Positions 43,380 to 53,421 of a stretch of 64,000 nt of DNA are shown one piece after another. Every line of letters starts with the position of its first letter. Positions within the stretch are counted from its first letter, which is position 1. The stretch is from Micrococcales bacterium 72-143 (lineage in GTDB: Bacteria > Actinomycetota > Actinomycetes > Actinomycetales > Microbacteriaceae), in contig MKVM01000005.1 of NCBI GenBank assembly GCA_001898835.1, forward strand, positions 62,001 to 126,000. Direction: 5' to 3'. A program made the position numbers and the translations under genes. The notes below the pieces were generated by a model. That model ran no database searches and was not told the origin of the DNA. It worked only from the letters and a program-made list of their open reading frames with translations.

Positions 43380-46195
43380 CGGAGCTCCACGGCACGCGCC
43401 GCACCCACCGAGGCGGTGTCGTCCCGCTCACCCGAGCCGGACGGCACCGCCTCGAGGCGTTCCCGGATCGCGTGCTCGAGCGGGTCGGACAGATCGGGGC
43501 CGCCCCGCAGCACCTCGGCGAGCGCGAGCGAGTCCCGCGCACCGGCGGTGTCGCCGACGGCGAGCTCCACCTCGGCGAGCGCGAGCGCCACCCCCGCGAT
43601 GATGGGGTGGTCGTGGCTCTCGACCGCCCCCACCGCGGCGGCCTCCAGCAGCGGCCACGCGGCATCCGGGTTCCCCTCGGCGAGCGCGAGCCGGGCGCGA
43701 GAGGCGTTCAGCATGGCGACGATCTGCGGCGGCATCGCGGGCCAGTCACCGGACATGCCTCCGCCGACCGCGAGATGCTCGGCCGCCCGCTCCGGCTCGT
43801 CGAGCATCAGGGCGAGCTGCGCGGCACCGAGGTGCGAGAACAGCACCGCGCGGGTGGAGCCGCTCCGCTCGGCCTCGGTGAGCATCCGCGCGACCCGCTC
43901 CCGGGCCTCCTCGATGCGGCCGAGGCGCACGAGCACCGCCACCGCGAGCCCCTGCTGCTGCTGGAGGTCCCACGAGGAGGTGATGGCGCGCAGGTCGGCT
44001 GTGGACTGGTCGGCGACCTGGAGAGCCTCCTCCAGCCGGCCGGTGACGGCGAGCCACTGCGATCGCATCTGGCGCGCGAGGGCGAGACCCCACAGGTCGC
44101 CCACCTCCCCGAACAGCTCGAGCGCGAGGGCGCTCGCCGACTCGAGCTCGTCGAGCCGCCCCGAGTTGTGGGCGATCGCGGAGCGGAGGGCGGCGAGCAT
44201 GCCGCGCGGCCAGGGGCTCATCCGGGGCTCGTCGTCCGGCAGCCGCACCTCGTCGGCCCCCGAGGCGATCGCGGTCGCGAAGGTGCTCATGAGGGGCGGC
44301 ATGACCTGCAGGATGTCGTTGTCGCTGCCCGCCGCGAGCTCGGTGAGGCGCGCGAGCTCGGAGTCGAGGTCGAAGTCGGGCGGCAGCGCCGGCGCCTCCT
44401 CCATGCCCGAGAAGGCCCGCACCATGAGGTTGACGGTGCGCACGATGAGCGCCTCGTCGGTGTCGATGCGCTGGGCGATCGGGCCGACCTGCTCGAGCCA
44501 GCCGACCGCGTCCTCGTTGCGGTCGCGGATGATCCAGTACCAGGCGGTGCCGGCGACGATCCGCACGGCCTCCTCGTCGAGGCCGCCGCGCGAGGCGTAG
44601 CGCAGCACGCCGGCGAGGTTGTCGTCCTCCTCGTCGAACCAGCGCAGGGCCGCGTGCACCCCGGGACCGCGCAGGCGGGCATCCTGTCGCGTGACCGCCT
44701 CCGCCATCCGTCGCGCCTGCTCGCGGCGCCGGGTGTCGAGGCCGCCGCTCTCGCCGAGCCGCTCCAGGCCGTACTCGCGGATCGTCTCGAGCGCCCGGTA
44801 GCGGCCGTCGGTGCGCTGCAGCAGCGACTTGTCGACGAGCGCGTCGAACGCGTCGACCGAGATGCCGTGGGCGGTCGCGACCTCGGGAGCGTCGCCCACC
44901 GAGACGCCGGCAGGGTAGAGCGCGGCCACCTGCAGCAGCTCGCGCTCGCCGGCGTCGAGCAGCGTCCAGCTCCAGTCGACGAGCGCCCGGAGGGTCTGGT
45001 GGCGCGGCAGGGCCGTGCGGAGCCCGCCCGAGAGCAGCGCGAAGCGGTCGTCGAGACCGGCCGCCAGCTCGTCGAGCGTCAGCGTGCGCGCCTTCGCGGC
45101 GGCGAGCTCGAGCGCGAGCGGGAGGCCGTCGAGGCGCTCCCGGATGCGGCGTGCCGCATCCGCCTCGTCCGGTCCGAGGGGCCGGCCGCGCGCCGCCCGG
45201 ACGCGGTCGGCGAACAGGCGGGCGGCATCCGCGTCGTCCAGGGGGCCGAGCGGCACGAACGCCTCGCCGGGGACGCCGAGCGGTTCACGGCTCGTCGCGA
45301 GGATACGCAGGCGCGGCTCGCCCGCCAGCAGCTCGGCGGCCAGCCGGGCCGCCGCGTCGACGACGTGCTCGCAGTTGTCGAGCACGAGCAGCAGCTCCCG
45401 CCCCCGGACCGCGTCGAGGATGCGCTCGAGGCTCGAGAGCGACGTCGGCGACTCGCCGGGGGTGCGCACGTCGCGGCCGAGGGCGCCGAGCACCGCCTGG
45501 CGCAGCTCGCCGGGCCCGGCGGGCGCGAGCTCCACGAACACGGCGGGCGGATGCGCGCGGCCCGCCTCGACGGCGAGGCGGGTCTTGCCGGCTCCGCCCG
45601 GGCCGAGCACGGTGACGAGCCGCGAGAGCGTCAGCTGCTCGGCGACGCGGGCGAGCTCGGGCTCGCGGCCGATGAGCTCGGTGAGCGGTGCCGGGAGGTG
45701 CGCATCCGTCGCGGGCGGTCGCCCCCTGCTGGCGCGGGCCGAGGCGGCCGCGTGGTCGCGGGCGAGATCGCGCTCGAGCCAGTCGTAGCCGGGGTCCGGC
45801 GTCCAGGGCGGCCCGCCCCAGAGCGCGAGCGCCTCGTCCGCGAAGCGCTCCGCGTCGCCCGTGTCCTCGGCGGCCGACGAGGCGGCCACGAGATCCTGGA
45901 AGCGCACCGCGTCGACGGCATCCCGCGGCAGCTCCAGACGGTACCCGCCGGGGGTCGAGGCGATGACGTCGACCGGCAGCTGGGCGCGCAGCCGCGACAC
46001 GAGCGACTGCAGCGAGGCGCGCGGGTTCTCGGGGAGGTCGTCGGGCCAGACGTCCTCGGCGATCGCGCGGTAGCCGAGGTGGGTGCGGGGGTCGAGCGCG
46101 AGGCGGAACAGCAGGGCCCGCTGCCGGTCGCCGGTGATCTCGACCGGGCGCCCGTCGTGCTCGACCTCCCACGCCCCGAGCATCCGAATCCGCAC
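43361..46195 (-). CDS. SARP-type transcriptional regulator with ATPase domain
   Basis: A 944-residue regulator of the AfsR/SARP kind. Residues 1-95 form an OmpR-like winged-helix DNA-binding domain (RALLFRLALDPRTHLGYRAIAEDVWP). Only a shortened bacterial transcriptional activation domain follows (about 95-160), then an NB-ARC-like ATPase with Walker A GPGGAGKTRLA near 197, LLLVLDNCEHV near 265 and a long alpha-helical repeat tail to the end. GTG 46195 lies 6 bases after TAGTGT (leaderless). It is downstream of a MacB-like ABC operon on the same strand; targets are unknown. Confidence 0.88.
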   Translation of the reverse strand: MRIRMLGAWEVEHDGRPVEITGDRQRALLFRLALDPRTHLGYRAIAEDVWPDDLPENPRASLQSLVSRLRAQLPVDVIASTPGGYRLELPRDAVDAVRFQDLVAASSAAEDTGDAERFADEALALWGGPPWTPDPGYDWLERDLARDHAAASARASRGRPPATDAHLPAPLTELIGREPELARVAEQLTLSRLVTVLGPGGAGKTRLAVEAGRAHPPAVFVELAPAGPGELRQAVLGALGRDVRTPGESPTSLSSLERILDAVRGRELLLVLDNCEHVVDAAARLAAELLAGEPRLRILATSREPLGVPGEAFVPLGPLDDADAARLFADRVRAARGRPLGPDEADAARRIRERLDGLPLALELAAAKARTLTLDELAAGLDDRFALLSGGLRTALPRHQTLRALVDWSWTLLDAGERELLQVAALYPAGVSVGDAPEVATAHGISVDAFDALVDKSLLQRTDGRYRALETIREYGLERLGESGGLDTRRREQARRMAEAVTRQDARLRGPGVHAALRWFDEEDDNLAGVLRYASRGGLDEEAVRIVAGTAWYWIIRDRNEDAVGWLEQVGPIAQRIDTDEALIVRTVNLMVRAFSGMEEAPALPPDFDLDSELARLTELAAGSDNDILQVMPPLMSTFATAIASGADEVRLPDDEPRMSPWPRGMLAALRSAIAHNSGRLDELESASALALELFGEVGDLWGLALARQMRSQWLAVTGRLEEALQVADQSTADLRAITSSWDLQQQQGLAVAVLVRLGRIEEARERVARMLTEAERSGSTRAVLFSHLGAAQLALMLDEPERAAEHLAVGGGMSGDWPAMPPQIVAMLNASRARLALAEGNPDAAWPLLEAAAVGAVESHDHPIIAGVALALAEVELAVGDTAGARDSLALAEVLRGGPDLSDPLEHAIRERLEAVPSGSGERDDTASVGAARAVELRQILRR

Positions 46196-46260
46196 GCGAC
46201 AACACTACGGGCGCTGCGCCGCATCTCGTCCCCGGATGCGGCGCAGCGCCCGCGGACGGC

Positions 46261-47673
46261 TCACTCCACCGCGAGCGCGCTGATGGGGCTCACCCGGGTG
46301 GCGCGGCGGGTCGGGGCGATGGTCGCCACGAGGGTCAGCACCGCCGCCGCGACCACCACGATCGCGATGATCGCCCACGGCACGCCCGGCGCGACGATGC
46401 CCGGCACACCGCGCAACGACCCGAGCATCGACTGGGCACCCGCCCAACCGTAGGACGCCCCCAGCACGAGGCCGACGAGCACGGCGGTGAGGGTGAGCTG
46501 CACGCTCTCGGCGAGGATCATCCGGCGCAGCTGCCCGCGCGAGAAGCCGAGCGCGCGCAGCAGCCCCAGCTCCCGCGTGCGCTGCAGCACGCTGAGCGAG
46601 AGCGCGTTCACGAGCCCGACGGCGGCGATGAGGGCGCTCACCCCGATGAGCACGGTGAACACCGCGGTGACGCTGTCGAGCAGGGCCGCGGTGCCCGCGT
46701 AGATCTCGGGCTCGTTGCGGCTCGCCTCCTGGAGGAGCATCCGGAAGCTCGCCATCGTCACCCCGAACATCGTCACGAGCGTCACCCCGATGACGACGCC
46801 GATCGTCGTGCGGGAGGCGCGCTCCGGGTAGCGCAGCGCGTTCGCGGCGGCGAGGCGGGCGGCGGGCGAGCGCCCCAGCATCCGGCCGACGAGGCGCAGC
46901 GCCGGCGGCATGACGAGGTGGGCGCCCAGCACGACCCCGGTGAACGACAGGATGCCGCCCACCACCCCGATGAGCACCGCGAACGGCGACGCGAGCCCCA
47001 GCAGCATCGCGAGCACGAGGATGGCCGTGCCGAGCGCGAAGAGCACGATCGCGACCGTGTTCCGCCCGGGGCGCGCACGCAGCTCCTCCTGCGACAGCGG
47101 CTGGGAGCCGCCGATCGCCTGCAGCGGCGTCACGGTGAGCACGCGCCGCGAGCCGACCCACGCCGCGAGCCACGTCGTCAGCACCACGGCGAGGATCGGG
47201 AAGGCGAGGCCGACGTCGGCCCAGTCGTGCGCGACCTCCGGCAGCCAGCCGACGAGCACCGCGAGGCGCTCGAGGCCGACGGCCAGCCCTGTGCCGATGG
47301 CGGCGCCGGCGATCGCGCCGACGATGCCCACCACGAGGCCCTCGCGCGCGACGGCGCGGCGTTGCTGCCGCGCGCTCGACCCGACGAGCCGCAGCAGCGC
47401 GATCGTGCGGGCACGACCGGCGACGATGGTGGCGAAGGTGTTCGCGGTGACGATCGAGCCGACGTAGATCGCGATCGCGATGAACACCCATGCGACGACG
47501 GCGAGCATGATCCCCACCGTGTGGCTGGCGCCGGCCACCGGATCCGCCGAGATCACGTCGGCGAGCACGCCCGTGATCTGAAGCAGAGCGACCCCGAAGG
47601 CCGACGAGAGCAGGGCGACGAGGATCGATGAGCCGTGCTCGCGCAGCCCTGCCGAGCTGGACCCCGCGGCCAT
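46261..47673 (-). CDS. FtsX-like ABC permease (MacB type)
   Basis: A 470-residue permease with two FtsX domains. Segments near 20-45, 60-85, 110-140 and 165-190 form the first half; spans near 215-265, 345-375, 400-425 and 435-455 the second, with an extracellular loop between 270 and 340. The C-terminal TLVATIAPTRRATRVSPISAL is the family's standard ending. Its ATG overlaps the ATPase stop. It resembles antimicrobial-peptide or lipid ABC systems controlled by a two-component pair, which is present upstream. Confidence 0.88.
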   Translation of the reverse strand: MAAGSSSAGLREHGSSILVALLSSAFGVALLQITGVLADVISADPVAGASHTVGIMLAVVAWVFIAIAIYVGSIVTANTFATIVAGRARTIALLRLVGSSARQQRRAVAREGLVVGIVGAIAGAAIGTGLAVGLERLAVLVGWLPEVAHDWADVGLAFPILAVVLTTWLAAWVGSRRVLTVTPLQAIGGSQPLSQEELRARPGRNTVAIVLFALGTAILVLAMLLGLASPFAVLIGVVGGILSFTGVVLGAHLVMPPALRLVGRMLGRSPAARLAAANALRYPERASRTTIGVVIGVTLVTMFGVTMASFRMLLQEASRNEPEIYAGTAALLDSVTAVFTVLIGVSALIAAVGLVNALSLSVLQRTRELGLLRALGFSRGQLRRMILAESVQLTLTAVLVGLVLGASYGWAGAQSMLGSLRGVPGIVAPGVPWAIIAIVVVAAAVLTLVATIAPTRRATRVSPISALAVE

Positions 47674-48461
47674 CACGCCACCTGCTCGATCGCGAGCATG
47701 AACGAGGCGATCTCGGATGCCTCCATGCGCGACCGGTCGGACACGACGCGGCCGTCGGCGAGGAACACCACGCGGTCGGCGTAGCTCGCGGCCACCGGGT
47801 CGTGGGTGACCATCGCGATCGACTGACCGTAGCCGCGGGTCGCCGTCTGCAGCACCTGCAGCACCTCGCGGCCCGTGCGGGAGTCGAGGTTGCCGGTCGG
47901 CTCGTCGGCGAACACGAGCTCGGGCCGCGTCACCAGCGCCCGCGCGATGGCGACGCGCTGCTGCTGCCCGCCCGAGAGCTCGTGCGGGCGGTGGCGCAGC
48001 CGGTCGGCGAGCCCGAGCACGCCCTCCAGCTCGTCGATCCATTCGCGCTCGCGCACGCTCGGGGCGCGGCCGTCGAGCTCGAACGGCAGCAGCAGGTTGC
48101 CCTCGACGTCGAGCGTCGGCACGAGGTTGAACGCCTGGAACACGAACCCGACGCGGCGACGCCGCAGCAGCGTCAGCTGCTCGTCGCCGAGGCCGCCGAT
48201 CTCGGTGTCGCCGAGCCATACCCGGCCCGAGGTGGGCGAGTCGAGCCCGGCCATGATGTGCATGAGCGTCGACTTGCCGGAGCCGGACGGCCCCATGATG
48301 GCGGTGAACTCGCCGCGGCGGATGCCGAGGGTGACCTCGCGGAGGGCGTCGACGCGGGCGCCGTGGGCGCCGTAGCTCTTGGTGAGGCTCTCGACGCGGG
48401 CGACGAGACTCGCCGCGGCGGGGTTCGCGGCCGCGGTCGGGATGCTGGTGGTGATGTCCAT
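47673..48461 (-). CDS. ABC transporter ATP-binding protein (MacB/LolD type)
   Basis: A 262-residue ATPase that partners the FtsX-like permease. Walker [14 protein letters not shown] near residue 57, Q-loop [10 protein letters not shown], signature [15 protein letters not shown] near 165 and Walker [17 protein letters not shown] near 182 are complete. A -10 box TAGCGT (48468-48473) lies 6 bases before ATG 48461, so transcription starts here, separate from the upstream two-component genes. The hairpin modules lie just upstream. Confidence 0.93.
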   Translation of the reverse strand: MDITTSIPTAAANPAAASLVARVESLTKSYGAHGARVDALREVTLGIRRGEFTAIMGPSGSGKSTLMHIMAGLDSPTSGRVWLGDTEIGGLGDEQLTLLRRRRVGFVFQAFNLVPTLDVEGNLLLPFELDGRAPSVREREWIDELEGVLGLADRLRHRPHELSGGQQQRVAIARALVTRPELVFADEPTGNLDSRTGREVLQVLQTATRGYGQSIAMVTHDPVAASYADRVVFLADGRVVSDRSRMEASEIASFMLAIEQVA

Positions 48462-48574
48462 GCTTCGACGCTAGGGAGCGCCGCGGGTCGCGCGCGTCGG
48501 ACGGACGTCGCATCCGCATCAACCTCCCGGATGACCCGATCCCCACCCACGGAAGGCCTCGCGGTATCGGCACT

Positions 48575-48636
48575 CGTTTCCGGGCGCGACCGCGCTCGTG
48601 CCCGGAAACGGCCGGCGTCGCGGATTACCGCGACGC
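48575..48636. repeat. Two-hairpin module, copy A
   Basis: First hairpin: CGTTTCCGGGC (48575-48585), 14-nt loop GCGACCGCGCTCGT, then the exact complement GCCCGGAAACG (48600-48610). Second hairpin after 4 nt: GCGTCGCGG, loop ATTA, CCGCGACGC (48615-48636). Loop and second hairpin are identical in copy B; the first stem is not. Confidence 0.8.
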
Positions 48637-48669
48637 ACGACAGGGCCGACCCTCTCAACCCGACCATCA

Positions 48670-48731
48670 GGATCCGGCGCGACCGCGCTCGTGCCGGATC
48701 CGGAGCGACGCGTCGCGGATTACCGCGACGC
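48670..48731. repeat. Two-hairpin module, copy B
   Basis: First hairpin: GGATCCGGC (48670-48678), the same 14-nt loop GCGACCGCGCTCGT as copy A, then GCCGGATCC (48693-48701). Second hairpin after 8 nt: GCGTCGCGG-ATTA-CCGCGACGC (48710-48731), identical to copy A. It ends 9 bp from the response-regulator stop codon. Confidence 0.8.
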
Positions 48732-48739
48732 AGACGAAC

Positions 48740-49405
48740 TCAGAGCAGCCGGTTCTCGAAGGCGTACACGACGAGCTGCACGCGGTCGCGCAGGCCGAGC
48801 TTCGCGAGGATGCGGGAGATGTGGGTCTTCACCGTCGCCTCGGAGACGAACTCGCTGCGCGCGATCTCCGAGTTCGACATCCCGCGCCCCGCGAGCAGGA
48901 AGATGTCCCGTTCGCGGGCGGTGAGCGCCGCGAACTCGGGAGGCTCCCCTCCCCCGTTGCCGCGCGAGTCGAAGTGCTCGAAGAGCTCGCGCGTGGCCGA
49001 CGGCGCGATGACGGCGGTGCCCGCGTGCACGGTGCGGATCGCGGCGAGCAGGAACTCCGGGTCGGAGTCCTTCAACAGGAAGCCGCTCGCGCCGGCGCGG
49101 ATCGCCCGGGTCGCGGCCTCGTCGAGGTCGAAGGTGGTGAGCACGATGACCTTCGGCGCCGGGCGCCTCGCCGCATCCGCCGCCGCCAGGATGCGCACCG
49201 TCGACTCGATCCCGTCCATGACCGGCATGCGGATGTCCATCAGCACGACGTCGGGGCGGGCGTTCGCCGCGAGCGCCGCACCCTCCAGCCCGTCGCCCGC
49301 CTCCCCGACGAACTCGAGGTCGGGCTGGGAGCCCACGAGCATCCGGATGCCGGTGCGGAACAGCGCCTGGTCGTCGACGAGGGCGACGCGGATGGGGTCG
49401 GTCAT
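48740..49405 (-). CDS. NarL/LuxR-type response regulator
   Basis: A 221-residue two-component regulator. The receiver domain (1-125) has the phosphorylated Asp in DVVLMDIRMPVMDG near residue 55, Thr in VIVLTTF near 90 and Lys in SGFLLKD near 112; the LuxR helix-turn-helix (about 155-215) includes LTARERDIFLLAGRGMSNSEIA. Its ATG overlaps the kinase stop (ATGA). It probably controls the adjacent ABC system, whose genes follow after the hairpin modules. Confidence 0.94.
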   Translation of the reverse strand: MTDPIRVALVDDQALFRTGIRMLVGSQPDLEFVGEAGDGLEGAALAANARPDVVLMDIRMPVMDGIESTVRILAAADAARRPAPKVIVLTTFDLDEAATRAIRAGASGFLLKDSDPEFLLAAIRTVHAGTAVIAPSATRELFEHFDSRGNGGGEPPEFAALTARERDIFLLAGRGMSNSEIARSEFVSEATVKTHISRILAKLGLRDRVQLVVYAFENRLL

Positions 49406-50610
49406 GCGGTGGGCTCCTCCAGGATGAGCGGCGGATACGCGCCCGTCGGCGCGTAGGGCAGCCACGCCGTGACGGTGAAGCGGTTGTCGTCGGCGGCGGC
49501 GCGCAGCCAGCCGCCTCCGAGGGTGGCGCGTTCGGTCATGCCCGCGATGCCGTGCCCGACGGGCGGCACCGCGAGCGGCACGATGCCGGTGCGCGGCTTC
49601 GCGTCGACGAGGTGGCTCACGATCGCGAGCTCGACGCCGTGCGATGTCCAGCTGAACCGCACGGTGACGGGGCGGTTCACGTCGGCGTGGCGGAGGGCGT
49701 TGGTGAGCGACTCCTGCACGATGCGGTACACGGCGATCTGCTGGGCGGTGCCGAGCGGCAGCGGCGCGCCGCTGTCCTCCCGCACCAGCTGGAGCCCGGA
49801 TGCGCGCAGCTGCTCGATGAGGCGGTCGAGGTCGCCGAGCGTGGGCTGCGGGCCGTCCTCCTGCTGGTAGCGCAGCTGGGCCAGCAGCACGCGCACGTCG
49901 GCGAGCGCCTCCCGCGCGGTCGTCGCGATGGTGCGCAGCGCCTCCTCCGCGGCGGCGGGATCGCTGCGGGCCGCGTAGCGGGCGCCGTCGGCCTGGGCGA
50001 CGACGACGGCGAGCGAGTGCGCGACGACGTCGTGCATGTCGCGTGCGATGCGGGTGCGCTCCTGCTCGGCCGCGACCTCCTGCCCGGCGGCGATCGCGAC
50101 GGCGCGGCTCTGCCGGGCGCGCGACAGGGTGCGCACGAGCAGACCGACCGACCACGAGAGCCCGAAGCTCACGAGGGACGACACGAACGCCGCCACGCCG
50201 AAGCCGGAGACGAGCTCGCCGCTCCAGCCGATCCAGTCGCCGGAGCGCAGGGCCGGGCTGATCGTGACGTAGAAGGTGATCGTGAGGGAGCCGAGGCCGA
50301 TGGAGGCGAATCCGAGCCACATCACGAGCCGCGTGCCGTAGGCGGCGGTCGCGTACAGCACCCCGAAGATCGCCACGTTGGCGAAGGTGGGCGGCCCGCC
50401 GAGCACCATCTGCACGATCGCCGTCACCCAGGCGATCGCGAGCGAGAATCCGGGGCTGAGCCGCCGGAACACGAGGGCCACGCACATCCCGAACAGCACG
50501 AGTGCCGAGGCCGGGCCGAGCATGGCGTAGGGCAGCAGGAGCAGCAGGAACAGGACGCCCGGCACGGCGATGTCGACGGCGAGCTGCCGCGCCGTGAGCG
50601 TCCTCCACAT
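49402..50610 (-). CDS. Sensor histidine kinase (NarL-partner, HisKA_3 type)
   Basis: A 402-residue membrane kinase with four to six N-terminal spans (about residues 8-175), no large extracellular domain, and a HisKA_3 dimerisation domain with the phospho-acceptor in [17 protein letters not shown] near residue 200. The ATPase region (about 290-395) is of the reduced type found in DesK-like kinases. ATG 50610 follows TACCGT and 7 bases (leaderless). Small sensor part suggests it senses membrane state or its partner ABC transporter. Confidence 0.92.
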   Translation of the reverse strand: MWRTLTARQLAVDIAVPGVLFLLLLLPYAMLGPASALVLFGMCVALVFRRLSPGFSLAIAWVTAIVQMVLGGPPTFANVAIFGVLYATAAYGTRLVMWLGFASIGLGSLTITFYVTISPALRSGDWIGWSGELVSGFGVAAFVSSLVSFGLSWSVGLLVRTLSRARQSRAVAIAAGQEVAAEQERTRIARDMHDVVAHSLAVVVAQADGARYAARSDPAAAEEALRTIATTAREALADVRVLLAQLRYQQEDGPQPTLGDLDRLIEQLRASGLQLVREDSGAPLPLGTAQQIAVYRIVQESLTNALRHADVNRPVTVRFSWTSHGVELAIVSHLVDAKPRTGIVPLAVPPVGHGIAGMTERATLGGGWLRAAADDNRFTVTAWLPYAPTGAYPPLILEEPTA

Positions 50611-50723
50611 GCCCTTCACGGTACGCGCCGCGACGAGGCCCGCCCGCATCCGGCGGGCGAAATCATCCGCGGGATGTATCCGCCGTGGCGGTGGTCTCGA
50701 GACGTGTCCGGCCCCGCCGGGCG

Positions 50724-50749
50724 CTGCGCGGCGGATCATCGCCGCGCAG
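50724..50749 (-). terminator. era operon terminator hairpin
   Basis: CTGCGCGGCG and its exact complement CGCCGCGCAG enclose a 6-nt loop, 7 bp after the era stop. An outer GTCC/GGAC pair extends it. No U-run follows. Confidence 0.55.
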
Positions 50750-50755
50750 GACAAC

Positions 50756-51658
50756 TCAGAAGCCGAGGCGCGAGAGGTGCTTGGGGTCGCGTTGCCAGTT
50801 GGGGGCGACCTTGACGCGCAACGAGAGGAACACCTGGTGGCCGACGAGGGGCTCGATGCCTGCACGCGCCCGCGCGCCCACCTCCTGAAGCCGCGATCCA
50901 CCCTTGCCGATGATGATGCCCTTCTGCGAGTCGCGCTCGACCCACAGGTTGGCGTACACCTCGACGAGCTCCTTGTCGTCGCGCTCCACGATGTCGTCGA
51001 TCGTCACCGCGAGCGAGTGCGGCAGCTCGTCGGAGACGCCGTCGAGCGCCGCCTCCCGGATGAGCTCCGCGACGCGGTGCTCGAGGGTCTCGTCCGTCAC
51101 GGCGTCGTCGGGGTAGAGCGGCTCCGACTCGGGCAGCAGGCCGATGAGCTGCGACTGGAGGGTGTCGAGCTGGATGCGGCTCGTCGCCGACACCGGGACG
51201 ATCGCCTCCCACTCGCGCAGCTCGCTCACCGCGAGCAGCTGCTCGGCGACGGCTGGGCGCGGCACGGCATCGATCTTCGTGACGATCGCGACCTTCTTCG
51301 CGCGCGGGAAGTGATCGAGCTGCTCGTTGATGAAGCGGTCGCCGGGCCCGATGCGCTCGTCGGCGGGCACGCAGAAGCCGATGACGTCGACGTCGCCGAG
51401 GATCGAGGTGACGACCGCGTTGAGCCGCTCCCCGAGCAGGGTGCGCGGCCGGTGGATGCCGGGGGTGTCGACGATGATGAGCTGCCCGCCCCGGGTGTGC
51501 ACGATGCCCCGGATGGCGGAGCGCGTCGTCTGCGGCTTGGGCGAGGTGATCGCCACCTTCTCGCCGACGAGCGCGTTCGTCAGCGTCGACTTGCCCACGT
51601 TCGGCCGCCCGACGAAGGTCGCGAACCCCGCACGGAACCCTGCTGGCGTCTCGCTCAT
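50756..51658 (-). CDS. era: GTPase Era
   Basis: Essential GTPase that binds 16S rRNA during 30S assembly. The 300-residue protein has G1 [10 protein letters not shown]3 DTPG, G4 TKID, G5 VSAT-type sequence, and a C-terminal KH domain with [15 protein letters not shown] near residue 265. Its ATG overlaps the stop of the CorC-type gene (ATGA, 51655-51658). It closes the HIT-phoH-ybeY-corC-era operon. Confidence 0.97.
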   Translation of the reverse strand: MSETPAGFRAGFATFVGRPNVGKSTLTNALVGEKVAITSPKPQTTRSAIRGIVHTRGGQLIIVDTPGIHRPRTLLGERLNAVVTSILGDVDVIGFCVPADERIGPGDRFINEQLDHFPRAKKVAIVTKIDAVPRPAVAEQLLAVSELREWEAIVPVSATSRIQLDTLQSQLIGLLPESEPLYPDDAVTDETLEHRVAELIREAALDGVSDELPHSLAVTIDDIVERDDKELVEVYANLWVERDSQKGIIIGKGGSRLQEVGARARAGIEPLVGHQVFLSLRVKVAPNWQRDPKHLSRLGF

Positions 51659-52953
51659 CGCCGCTCCTCGCTCTCGAAGGCCTCTTCCGCGTCGAGCAGG
51701 GCCGCATCCCGCTCGACGACGACGGTGGAGAGCCGCTTGCGGCGGCCCTCGGTGCGCTCGGCGGTCAGCACGAGCCCCGACACGCTCGCGGTGGAGCCGG
51801 GCACCGGCAGCCGCCCGAGCGCCTTGGTCAGCAGACCGCCGGCGGAGTCGACGTCGTCGTCGTCGAGCTCGAGACCGAACAGGTCGCCGAGCTCGTCGAC
51901 CGGCAGCCGGGCGCTCACCCGGTACACGCCGTCGGAGAGCTGCACGACATCCGGCACCTCGCGGTCGTACTCGTCGGAGATGTCGCCGACGAGCTCTTCG
52001 ATGAGGTCCTCGAGGGTCACGAGCCCGGCGATGCCGCCGTACTCGTCGACGACCATCGCGAGGTGCGTCGACTCGCGCTGCATCTGGCGCAGGGTGTCGT
52101 CCGCCTTCTTCGACTCGGGGATGAAGGTCGCGGGTCGCGCGAGCTCGACCACCGGAAGCGGCGTGCCCTCGAGCGGCTGCTCGTGCCGCACGCGCGCGAC
52201 GTCGCGCAGGTAGAGCACCCCGAGCACCTCGTCCGCGTCCTTGCCGATGACGGGGATGCGCGAGACGCCGGTGCGGAAGAACTGCCCGAGCGCGGCCCCG
52301 AGGGAGGTGTCGTGGTCGATCGTGATCATGTCGGTGCGCGGAACCATGACCTCCCGCACGACCGTGTCGCCCCATTCGAAGATCGAGTGGATGAGCTCGC
52401 GGTCGTCCTCCTCGAGCACCTCCAGCTCGGTCGCCTCGTCGACCATCGACAGCAGCTGCTCCTCGCTCGAGAAGCTCACCGCCGTCTTCGGACGGCCCGG
52501 CGTGACACGGTTGCCGAGTGCCACGAGGCCCGCCGCGAGCGGCCCCAGGGCGACCCGGATGGCGCGCACGGCGAGCGCGGAGAACGCGACGACGCCCTTC
52601 GCGTGCGCCCGTCCCACGCTGCGCGGGCTCGACCCGACGAGCACGAAGGAGGTGCCCGTGACGACCACGACCGAGGCGAGAAGCACCCACCACCACTCGT
52701 CGAAGAGCTCGGCGAAGGTCAGCGTCACGAGCACCGCCGCGAGCGACTCCGAGAACACCCGCATGAAGTTGACCGCGTTGACGTGCGCGCCGATGTCGGC
52801 GGAGATCGCGAGGAGCGAGCGCTTCGCGCGGTGCGTCGAGGCGAGCTCGGCGATGTCGGCGCGGGAGAGCACCGAGAGGGCCGCGTCGACCGCGGCGAGC
52901 AGGCCGCCGAAGGCGACCGCGAGCACCGCGACGGCGATGAACAGCCCGAGCAT
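51655..52953 (-). CDS. Hemolysin-type CNNM/CorC family protein
   Basis: A 432-residue protein with an N-terminal CNNM (DUF21) membrane domain of about three or four spans (1-185), two CBS domains (about 200-320; [37 protein letters not shown]) and a C-terminal CorC/HlyC domain (about 345-420). Relatives export Mg2+ or Co2+. It follows ybeY by 6 bp and overlaps era, the usual actinobacterial arrangement. Confidence 0.92.
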   Translation of the reverse strand: MLGLFIAVAVLAVAFGGLLAAVDAALSVLSRADIAELASTHRAKRSLLAISADIGAHVNAVNFMRVFSESLAAVLVTLTFAELFDEWWWVLLASVVVVTGTSFVLVGSSPRSVGRAHAKGVVAFSALAVRAIRVALGPLAAGLVALGNRVTPGRPKTAVSFSSEEQLLSMVDEATELEVLEEDDRELIHSIFEWGDTVVREVMVPRTDMITIDHDTSLGAALGQFFRTGVSRIPVIGKDADEVLGVLYLRDVARVRHEQPLEGTPLPVVELARPATFIPESKKADDTLRQMQRESTHLAMVVDEYGGIAGLVTLEDLIEELVGDISDEYDREVPDVVQLSDGVYRVSARLPVDELGDLFGLELDDDDVDSAGGLLTKALGRLPVPGSTASVSGLVLTAERTEGRRKRLSTVVVERDAALLDAEEAFESEERR

Positions 52954-52959
52954 CGCCGC

Positions 52960-53421
52960 CTACCGTCGTCGCTGGGAGTGGGCGAAGCCGATCAGGATGT
53001 CGCGCTGCAGCCCGAACATCTCGCGCTCCTCGTCGGGCTCCGCGTGGTCGAAGCCGAGGAGGTGCAGGATGCCGTGCGCAGTGAGCAGCTGCAGCTCGTC
53101 CTGCGTGGAGTGGCCCGCACCCTTCGCCTGCTCGATCGCGACCTGGGGGCACAGCACGATGTCGCCGAGCAGGCCCGCAGGGGTCAGCTCGTCCTCGCTG
53201 CCGGGGCGCAGCTCGTCCATCGGGAAGCTCAGCACGTCGGTCGGGCCCGGCTCGTCCATCCACTGCACGTGCAGCTGCTCCATGGCGGCCTCGTCGACGA
53301 GCACGATCGCGAGGTCGGCATCCGGGTGCACGTGCAGGAAGTCGAGCGCGAACGCCGACAGGCGCACGAGGGCCTCCTCGTCGACCTCGACGCCGGACTC
53401 GTTGTTGATCTCGATCGACAT
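52960..53421 (-). CDS. ybeY: Endoribonuclease YbeY
   Basis: Metal-dependent ribonuclease involved in 16S rRNA 3' processing and ribosome quality control. The 153-residue protein has the zinc motif [11 protein letters not shown] near residue 118 and the family's [10 protein letters not shown] near 65. Its ATG overlaps the phoH stop (TGATG). Length is normal. Confidence 0.96.
   Translation of the reverse strand: MSIEINNESGVEVDEEALVRLSAFALDFLHVHPDADLAIVLVDEAAMEQLHVQWMDEPGPTDVLSFPMDELRPGSEDELTPAGLLGDIVLCPQVAIEQAKGAGHSTQDELQLLTAHGILHLLGFDHAEPDEEREMFGLQRDILIGFAHSQRRR

Noticed and set aside
43301-46453. 1050-residue plus-strand frame over the SARP-type gene
   Set aside because: Composition is that of an antisense shadow and there is no domain; the minus frame encodes a full regulator.
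48575-48731. Hairpin modules as parS or attachment sites
   Set aside because: Sequence does not resemble parS, and no partition or recombinase genes are near.
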